Of a stretch of 64,000 nucleotides of DNA, positions 39,745 to 47,307 are shown piece by piece. The DNA comes from Chondrus crispus (taxonomy: Eukaryota > Rhodophyta > Florideophyceae > Gigartinales > Gigartinaceae): contig NW_005179048.1 in NCBI RefSeq assembly GCF_000350225.1, positions 62,001-126,000 on the forward strand, in the 5' to 3' direction. A program made the position numbers and the translations under genes. A model generated the notes under the pieces. That model did not search any database. It had not been told where the DNA came from and was given only the letters and a program-made list of their open reading frames with translations. Each line of letters starts with the position of its first letter. The first letter of the stretch is position 1.

Positions 39745-41023
39745 CCCTGTCCTCCAATTTGTGACGACTTAGGGCGTCACAAAAAGTGAGACGATTTGTG
39801 TCACAATTTGTGAGAGTTTTGCTCTTTTCGCGGCCGTAATCTCATTCGTCTCGCTCCATCTTCTTATTCGTGAACATGGTTTGTGAATATTTGTTGAATT
39901 GTAGCACTTTTTGAGAACGTTTTGTGATCATCACAAAAATAGTCTCAAACATCACACATTTTCGTGAATCTTTTGTGATGGTTTTGTGAGACGCATATCG
40001 AAACTCTCAAATGTCAACCTTGAAATAGAAACTCTCACAATGACAGTGTGCATTTTGTGATGGCTTTGTGTGAGCTGTGTGAGGGCATCAAGAAGATCAC
40101 ATATAAAAGGCTCTCCATCTCAAAAGGCAAACAAACTGAACAACGTCACACAAAAAAGATATCCTTTTCCAGCCCTCTACGGCTAATTTCCAGAGACACT
40201 TCCCCTTCCCTTCGTGTTCGCAACTGCGTAGGTTGAACCGGAATTTACTGCACGAGAAGGTCAGTGGGACCCAAACTTACTGCGTACTATGTAGTTGGGT
40301 GAAAAGACGGGCAAAAGACGGGCGACCCAAGACACTTAGAAAAGGGCTCGCGCCAGGTGCAGTGGTGTTCTACATGTAAGCAAGCTATCTGCTGCAGCTG
40401 CCGGACGGTCTGGCATTCTCGCCCTACACTGAAGCGACATGGGCCCTCTCCTGTTCATGAGATGGAGTTTGACTCTGGGCGACGCACTCCTCGACGAATA
40501 AGGCAGGCTTCACAAGCCCGAGAGCGAAGGCCGTAAAATGTCTGTAGAACATGGCTATCAGCTATGCTTTTTAGATGAGTTTGTGATGGTTTGATGATGT
40601 TGGAGATGATTGTGAGACAGTGGTGTGAGAGTCACAAAACAATTTGTGTGTGAATCACAAAACAGTCAACAGAAGAGCACTTCGAGATGTTGACGTCACA
40701 AAAATAAAGTGACGTCACAAAAATTAAGTGAGATTCACAAAAACAAAGCGAGATTCACAAAACTTGTCAGAATTTTGAGACGTTTGTGTGCATTTTGTGA
40801 AGTTTATGCCCCGATCACAAAATAGGACCACGCCACACTTTTCAGGAGGACACTACTCAAAAAGTACGGGTCTCCTGGAGACAAAACGTATATCTTCTTA
40901 ACGACAACACAATTCTGCGGTCAACGAACCTACTCTCGGGACGTAGCGTTCAACAAGACCGAACCAGGAGGAAAATAACCCGACTGGGGCAACAAATAGC
41001 CGTCACAAAAAAGGAGCATAGGG
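39745..41023. mobile_element. Non-autonomous DNA transposon, 1.28 kb, CCCT ends
   Basis: Left end CCCTGTCCTCCAATTTGTGACG; right end the inverse of CCCTATGCTCCTTTTTTGTGACG. A 4-bp duplication ATAT flanks it (39741-39744, 41024-41027). The uninterrupted counterpart at about 41636-41650 confirms the insertion site. The interior is full of TCACAAAA/TTTTGTGA motifs near both ends, as in subterminal transposase-binding arrays, and lacks any recognisable transposase. It must have been moved by an enzyme made elsewhere. Confidence 0.75.
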
Positions 41024-41255
41024 ATATAAAAGAGGCTCAAATACATAATTGGGGACAAAGCACACTGCTAACACAAACACAACAAAGCCTGTATAACACA
41101 ACTAAATAACTTCATCTTTTGAGTAATGAAGCATGCCGGATGATACACGTGAGCGTATGATAACCTGTGCCAGAGGGTGAGCCATAGCACTATATAGAGG
41201 GAAGCACTACTAAAGTAGGCACTATTGAGCGACCCCCCTGTAATACGTAATGGCT

Positions 41256-41391
41256 GTCGCGCGACAAGATTTACAAAAGTTGTATGGCTGGGCAGCCATA
41301 CTGGAACTAGATTAATTTTTGTTAATTTTTTAGAGGTTGATTCTAGTATGGGTGGCCACCCATACAGCTTCTGTAGATCTTGTCGCGCGAC
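41256..41391. repeat. 136-bp foldback element, copy 2
   Basis: Arms begin and end with GTCGCGCGAC; about 90-95% identical to 39351-39486. Confidence 0.8.
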
Positions 41392-41565
41392 AAACACATC
41401 ACACGTCTGGACTCAAGTGCAATGTACTACACGTGTGGATCGATATGCAATGTTTTACACGTGGCGACCAAAATGCAATGTATTACACGTGGTGACCAAA
41501 ACGCAATGTTTTACACGTGGCGACAAGCTGGTGGATGATGATTGGCCGATTATGATACGGAATCG

Positions 41566-41721
41566 TATACAGTGCCTCCTACGATATAGTGCTATAGCGT
41601 GACATACCTCTAGCTATAGCACTATTCGAGGGATGGCACTATATAAAGAAGGCTCAAATACATATATTTGGGGACAAAGCGCACTGCAAACACAAACACA
41701 ACAAAGCCTGCATAACACAAC
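41566..41721 (+). repeat. 156-bp direct repeat, upstream of the Uma2 gene
   Basis: Matches 43435-43590 closely over the whole length. It contains the inverted pair AGTGCTATAG/CTATAGCACT, a TATAAA (41642-41647) and GGCTCAAATACATATATTTG. A third, interrupted version lies at about 39655-39744 plus 41024-41106. Confidence 0.85.
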
Positions 41722-42090
41722 ATCCTTTGGTCAGGGTCTTCTTTAAGGCAGCATGGACAGCTGTACTGCGTATTGCACCATGCCGGATGATACACGTGTG
41801 AGCTTATGATAACCTGTGCCAGTGGGCGAGCCATAGCACTATATAGAAGGAAGCACTACTAAAGTAGGCACTATTGAGCGACCCCCCTGTAACCTATACC
41901 GGTCCGTTCTGCCCAGAGAAGCGAATCAATGTGAAACTTTTCCAGGCAAATTAACTGTATTTGAATCTGAAAAGTCTCCAGGCAAACAACTGCCAGGGGC
42001 GCGCATAATGTTTCCTGTTAGCCGATCTGTTTAGCTCAAACAGTGCTACTTGTACAAACGTTCTGAGCCCGCAGCCACCCCCTTCGCGAC

Positions 42091-43358
42091 ATGGACATCA
42101 CCTCCCCGCCCCTCACATCTTCAGGCACTTCCCCACTCAATCGTGGCCCTCTCCACTCCAATCCTGGCTCTGTCTCCGCGCACCCGTCCCAGTCTTCTTT
42201 GCCGGCTTCGCCATCATCTCTGTCTCCACCTATCTCTCCGCCTTTATCCCCGTCACTATTGCCGTCGCCTTTGCACGCTTCCTCCACCCCATTCGGCCAT
42301 TTACACCTTACGCCGAGCACGTTTGCTGACTATCTCAGCTTACCACACCGGCCCGGCGATTGTTATGAACTAATTGACGGAATCCTATACCATCGATCCG
42401 ACGCCATGGCCGATGTACATCACAGGAGCATTCAAGACGTGCTCCATGCCGTTTTTGCTGTGGCCAACACTGAACGCCCATCTCCTGAGTGGGTGACGGC
42501 TTATGCGGAAGCGAAAGTGGGATCAGGGAAAACTCCGGGGCTGCTTCTCAGCTATCCGCCTCGTCGTCACGTCGGCATAGGGATTCTATCCTCATTGCTG
42601 ACATTGCTGTTGGACCCCATGTTACGCCTGAGGAACAAGCAAACATGTCTCCAACCTCGAGGAAAGTCGACTTCCCACCAAGCAGACTCCCTTTCTTGGT
42701 CGTTGAGGTGACGAGTACCAATCGTGTCGAAGATTTGACGACCAAAGTAGGGGAGTACGCACACGCTGGGGTTCCAGAATACGTGGTCGTCGATCGTGAA
42801 AAGCCCCGCGTCATTGTCTACAAACTCAAAGAAGACAGGAGCGACAAGAAAGGAACGAAAGCGCAGCGTTCGTCGCGAATCAGCAGTGCCGCCGTCGGAA
42901 ACAAGGCAAGGACGTATCAAAGTCAACGATACTATTCCGAGGACGACATCGTCGAAGCTGTGGTGTTCCGTGACCTTAACCTTACCGCAAATAATCTTCT
43001 GCATCCCAGGAAGAGCAGTACTCGCATAATCGTATCTCCTCTTCGTAAAAAAGACAAGAAGATCTCGGAACAAGACAAGAAGATCTCGGAGCTCACCGGG
43101 GAACTGAGCAGAGCGCCCAGTCAAAAACAACAATTGACGAACAAGAACAAGCCCCTGCAAGAACGTGCGGTGCGGACAGATCGTACAGAAGCTGTGAGCC
43201 CGCAGTCACGTGCAGGTGCTGGGAGCCCACGGTCACGAGCAGGTAGTTGCCCGAAACGCGGTAGAGGGGAAAACGGTAGGAATGATTCGCCCGGCAACAG
43301 CCCGACCACGAAAAGGGGCGGAAGAGGAAGGAGGAAGTACAGTCGTCATAACGCATGA
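42091..43358 (+). pseudogene. Uma2/DUF820-family PD-(D/E)xK nuclease, one frameshift
   Basis: The ATG at 42091 starts a Ser/Pro-rich N-terminus of about 65 residues. Then comes a Uma2-type nuclease fold: YELIDGILYH (about residue 92), HHRSIQDVLHAVF, then after a frame change near 42550-42580 SILIADIAVG (Asp codon 42600), LPFLVVEVTS (Glu codon 42705), TTKVGEYAHAGVPEYVVVD and VFRDLNLTANNLLHP. The D...ExV...K order is that of PD-(D/E)xK enzymes. Uma2 proteins are abundant in cyanobacteria and some other bacteria; their biological role is poorly known. A coiled coil (KKISEQDKKISELTGEL) and a basic Arg/Gly tail end the protein at 43358. The single frameshift means a pseudogene, a sequencing error or an undetected short intron. 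Direct repeats flank it, inside the CACTA-like element. Confidence 0.8.
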
Positions 43359-43434
43359 CACGTGTAAAAACGTCGTCTCTCTTAAGTAGGGGGTCCCTTG
43401 CCGTGTGGCCAGAACGGCGGAATATAACTTATTA

Positions 43435-43590
43435 TATACAGTGCCTCCTACGATATAGTGCTATTGCGTGACATACCTCTAGCTATGGCACTATTGAGGG
43501 GATGGCACTATATAAAGGAGGCTCAAATACATATATTTGGGAACAAAGCACACTGCTATCACAAACACAACAAAGCCTGTATAGCACAAC
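43435..43590 (+). repeat. 156-bp direct repeat, downstream of the Uma2 gene
   Basis: Counterpart of 41566-41721 in the same orientation, offset 1,869 bp. Homology with the 41094-41150 segment continues to about 43640. Confidence 0.85.
43511..43516 (+). promoter_or_regulatory. Candidate TATA box in the 156-bp repeat
   Basis: TATAAA within GGCACTATATAAAGGAGG. The same box is conserved in the other copy at 41642-41647, about 445 bp before the Uma2 start. Conservation within a repeat is not proof of function. Confidence 0.35.
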
Positions 43591-43970
43591 TAAATAACTT
43601 CATCCTTTGAGTACTGAACCATACGGCATGAGCTTATTCTGGTACGAGAACGTGACGGTTAAAGACATCACGGGCAAGCGCTGGTTTGGTAGGCAGCAGA
43701 ATAGCACATCATTTTGCTACATCGACGTATCAAAAACACATTTCCGTTACAACTATGGTACTCCAGCAAAAATTCTGGTCCAGTCACTGGCCGGAACCAG
43801 AAACCCCCCTCATCCCCGTGCTGAATGGGAACAGCCAAAGAAGCTGGCAAAACATGACTGCCCGCGAACCAATGACCACCGTTCATTGCTCGCAAAAATC
43901 CAGCATTTTTTGCCCCCAAAAATAGCAACATCATTGCTTTTATTAAATTATTCATAAATCTGACCTTCCT
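43591..43970. other. Right subterminal part of the CACTA-like element
   Basis: No supported gene. A plus-strand frame with a first ATG at 43628 and end at 43957 reads like protein at its start (SLFWYENVTVKDITGKRWF) but is short and unidentified. The region ends in the terminal inverted repeat. Confidence 0.35.
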
Positions 43971-43983
43971 GTGTGGAGGACGA
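43971..43983 (-). repeat. Right terminal inverted repeat of the CACTA-like element
   Basis: TGACCTTCCTGTG, the reverse complement of the left end. It is followed by the TG duplication and resumption of Gypsy-A coding. Confidence 0.85.
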
Positions 43984-43985
43984 GG

Positions 43986-45734
43986 ACAGTTTTGACGCGT
44001 TAGACGACATCCTCGCTCTTGAGGGGGGGCGCCTCTGCTAGCCTCGGTCACTTCCAAGCTGTCACTCCGGAGGAGTTCATTCGCGAGCAAGCCGTCGACC
44101 CCTTCTGCAACCGCATCAAGGAAGAAATGGACGCCGGAAAGGTGAGAACGTTCAGCATGGAGACCGAGGAACTCGAAGGAACTCTATGCCGTACCGCGGC
44201 GGAGTTTGTACAAGTGATGATACCACAATCGTTAAGGGACCGCGTCCTAGGGTTGGGCCATTACGCGAAATGGGCAGGCCACCCGGGAGGCAGGAAACTT
44301 TACAAGACATTGAGAAGATATTTTTGTTGTCCTACGATGGCCCTAGACTGCTACGCAGTTGCGAAAAATTGCGCCGCATGCGCGCGGGAACGAGTTAATT
44401 TGAGGAAGAATACGAAGGAAATGAAGCTGTTTACGCCAAAGGCTCCTTTGGAGTTCGTCGCGATCGACATTCTCGGTGAGTTAATTACCACCAAACGAGG
44501 GAATCGCTACATCCTCGTGATCAGCGATCGATATTCCAAATTGGTACGAACCGTACCTCTCAAGAAAATTACTGCCGCACACATAGCGCAAGCCTTTGTG
44601 CATCATTGGGTATTCGTATACGGACCACCGGTCAAGCTGTTGTCGGACAACGAGACACAGTTTACGGCTCGGTTCTTCCAGAACATTTGTCGAATTTTGG
44701 GGATACGCAACGTCTTCACGACCACCTATCACCCTCAGGCCAGCGGCCAAGTTGAAAGGTTTAATCGCACGCTGACCTCCGCGATGCGAAAGTATGTCGG
44801 AGAACATCCGAAGGACTGGGATTTGTTTAGCGACGCTGTGACGTTCGCATATAATACACAAGTTCATCGAACTACGAACATCGCGCCGTTCGAGCTAGTA
44901 TTGGCCCGGGCCCCAGGAAGCGTCGCGTTACAAGCACAGCCAAGTTTGGAAGGATTTAGCTCGAATCGAGCGTACTACCTGAAATGGCAGTTGTGGTTGG
45001 AAAGCCTGATGAAAGGCGCTGATAAGAGCTTGCGGAAAGAACATGCGCGCTACAAGCGAAACTTTGACGCAAGGCTTCGCAAGCCGAAGTATGACATCCC
45101 TTCAGAATCATACGTATTCCTTCGGAAAGAGCAAGGCACGGCCACCGAGCCGAAACATAAGTTGGAACAAGTGGCTACGGGTCCGTATCAAGTGAAGGAG
45201 TCAACTGAGAATACGGTCGTTATTGTTATAGGCGACCAAGAAGAGCACGTGTCGCGAGATAGAGTCGAATTAGCCCCTAGTCCCATGGACTACACGCCGA
45301 TAATCGGGCTACGACAAGAGCTACAGTTCCTCAATCGAAGAGGGGAACGAGAAGAACGCGCCGCGCAAGCGAAGGATATGACGGATAACGGACCGTTGGT
45401 AAATCAGGAAGCTGCGGGCATCCCGCCCGATCTACAAGAGATGGGAGGTTCGGAAGAGCAGGATGAGGATGAGTCGCTGGCTCTTCGGAAGGGGGAAGGA
45501 CAGTTGGACACACAGGAAGAAGGAACCGAGAGTCAGGAGTATGTGATCGACAAGATCGTGGACCACGGCTACGACGAGGAGAATGTAATTCTCAGGGTGA
45601 AATGGTACGGCTATACGGCCGAGGCCGCTACGTGGGAACCCATCGAGCAGCTTCTGCGTAGCGCATTGGTGACTTACTTCCGACGGAAGAGACTACCCTT
45701 GCCGCAGGAGTTTGAGCGTGCACAATCAGGGTGA
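43986..45734 (+). pseudogene. Host Gypsy-A copy, part 2: integrase and chromodomain
   Basis: Homologous to about 27799-29584 of the complete copy. A small indel near 44030 shifts the frame, after which about 565 residues are open. They include the zinc finger (CAACARERVN), FVAIDILGEL, LLSDNETQF, SGQVERFNR and the chromodomain (YVIDKIVDHGYDEE, LRVKWYGYTAEAATWEPIEQ). The three DDE residues remain, but the conserved DNG has become DNE and ANGQVE has become ASGQVE. The 5' part of pol lies 23 kb away (19890-20625), so the copy is dead. Confidence 0.9.
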
Positions 45735-45983
45735 ACGTAGCGAGGACAAGCTGTTCAAGCGGGAAGCCGCACGAGAAGACGCGAACCAAGAAAGAATTTC
45801 AGACGGTCAAGGAGGAGAGTTGGGAACGCATGGGAGGGGACTGAGCCAAAAGGGCTCCCCACAGAGGAATCAGGCCACGCGAAGGGACGTAAAATCAATG
45901 GAAGTAAGGAAGTCAGCCCTCGGGGCCCCTGTTACAAGAAGGGATAGACGCGCAACGCGTTTTCAAGGAATTGAAGCGAAACC
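45735..45983 (+). other. Host Gypsy-A copy, part 3: start of 3' region
   Basis: Diverged counterpart of about 29585-29780 of the complete copy (shared CTCGGGGCCCCT, GACGCGC-ACGCGTT, TCAAGGAAT-GAAG). It is interrupted by the solo LTR after GCGAAACC. Confidence 0.7.
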
Positions 45984-47109
45984 TGTAGTGCAATACGCAC
46001 CTGAAAAAGGGGGTGAAAAGAAAGGAAAATATTGGGATATGAAAAGTAGTCCCGGTTGGGGGACACACGTGTGAATAACTGCACAGTTTTAATTTTTAAT
46101 TATTCTATTTTATTTAGTTAATTAGTTGGCATTAATTTTGCTGACACTAGATTAGATCTAGGATCTAGCGCCGCGAGCTACTGTAGTGGCTCCGGCGGGG
46201 CGATATATACCTTAGCCCTCTGACCACCAAGTCAGTAAAGGTAACCCGAGTTGCCAGAGTTGAATATCGCCTTGGTCGAAGTCCGTCTTTCCCAAGACGC
46301 TCCCTTTTACCACAGATTACGATGTCCTTTGCGCCCGGGGGTTCCCTTTCCTTTTCCTTTATTTCACCTATCCTTTTCTATTTCTATCTCTATTTCTATT
46401 CCCTTATCTTGTGTTGGTTCCACAGTGCTTGATTGCGATCCGCATTGTGACGACTGGAGTCATCGGGCTCTTGGTTGGTTCTTTTGTTTGTTGTTGGTTC
46501 CATCGGCTTCGGTTGCGAACGGACCGGCGTAGGTGTCTTGGCCATCGGGCGACACGTGGGTGTAGCGCTGCTACTTGTTTACGTCCACCGACGGAGGCTG
46601 TTGCGACGACGTCTCCCTCGAAGGTCTTGTTGTGTGTACAGGACAGTGTTGGTTCCATCGGATACAGGTTGCGACCGTTCCGGTGTCGGTACTTTGCCAT
46701 CGGGCAGTACGGAGGTGTAACGCGGCTACGTGTTTGCTAATTCCCGTCGGGCTGCGTTGCGATGCTCCCGTCGAAGACCTTATCAAGGGTATAAGGTGTA
46801 ACAGGCGCTCTGCGAGCATTGGCTTTACGACCCATCGGGCACGGCTTCCTAATCACCGCCCCGAACTCGCCGAGCAGCTGCCTGTACAAGACTCTACCAC
46901 CATTCGTCCCGGGGTGGGCCTCTTCCTTTTGCCCCCCCGCACCTGGGACTTGAGCTACTGTGGGCCGCAAACCCACTTAAAGGGAAAGGGAGAATCGGAC
47001 ACTCCGTAGGGCTGTGCGGTCGGCAACTCTTGTTGGTTGTTGTTTGTTGGTTGTGTTGCCGCTGGACCGTTGGACCCTGGTTCCGGTCTGACAGGCACAT
47101 TGCACTACA
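45984..47109 (+). repeat. Solo LTR of the Gypsy-A family, 1,126 bp
   Basis: Starts TGTAGTGCAATACGCACC and ends ACATTGCACTACA. It is flanked by a perfect 5-bp duplication AAACC (45979-45983, 47110-47114), and host element sequence continues on both sides, so it is a genuine solo LTR from LTR-LTR recombination. It is 195 bp longer than the 931-bp LTRs because a segment built on GTTGGTTCCATCGG and CCATCGGGC is duplicated (roughly 46410-46700). Confidence 0.92.
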
Positions 47110-47307
47110 AAACCGTATCCTTGGATGAGGCATTGAGCTTCCCGGAAAACACGAACACGCCTCACCGCAGTACGCACGAGAAATGACGTTTCGAACAGGC
47201 GGTCCGCCCTCGGGGGGTATGATGGAATCAAAAAAAATAAGCGTGTCGACAACAAACTGCTGAACGAGCGAGGCAAGGCAGAGCTCGAATTCCAGCCATG
47301 CTGCGAA
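47110..47307 (+). other. Host Gypsy-A copy, part 4
   Basis: Counterpart of about 29765-29900 of the complete copy (GGATGAGGC, GCGGTCCGCCCTCG and an AATCAAAAA run are shared). It is interrupted on the right by the piggyBac-like element. Confidence 0.65.

Larger units (their letters stand above)
39345..41895. repeat. Two tandem ~0.63-kb repeat units, one interrupted
   Basis: Unit A is 39345-39744 plus 41024-41245 (interrupted by a 1.28-kb inverted-repeat element); unit B is 41248-41895. Each contains, in order, a 136-bp foldback, ~28-bp tandem repeats with the core TGCAATGTATTACACGTGG, a segment with the inverted pair AGTGCTATAG/CTATAGCACT, a TATA-containing block, and an end reading GCGACCCCCCTGTAA. 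Part of a third unit lies at 43435-43640. Confidence 0.75.
20626..43983. mobile_element. CACTA-like DNA transposon with nested insertions
   Basis: The ends are inverted repeats: CACAGGAAGGTCA at 20626-20638 and its reverse complement at 43971-43983. They sit exactly where the host Gypsy-A copy is interrupted, flanked by a TG duplication (20624-20625 and 43984-43985). Uninterrupted Gypsy-A reads ...ACAGTGGAG..., matching the joined flanks. CACAG-type ends with a 2-bp duplication fit the CACTA/CMC superfamily. The span is 23.4 kb, of which 13.8 kb is a Gypsy-A insertion, leaving about 9.5 kb. It includes subterminal tandem repeats (20768-20979), a broken transposase gene (36539-38205), other small elements and a Uma2-type nuclease gene (42091-43358). 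Confidence 0.75.
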
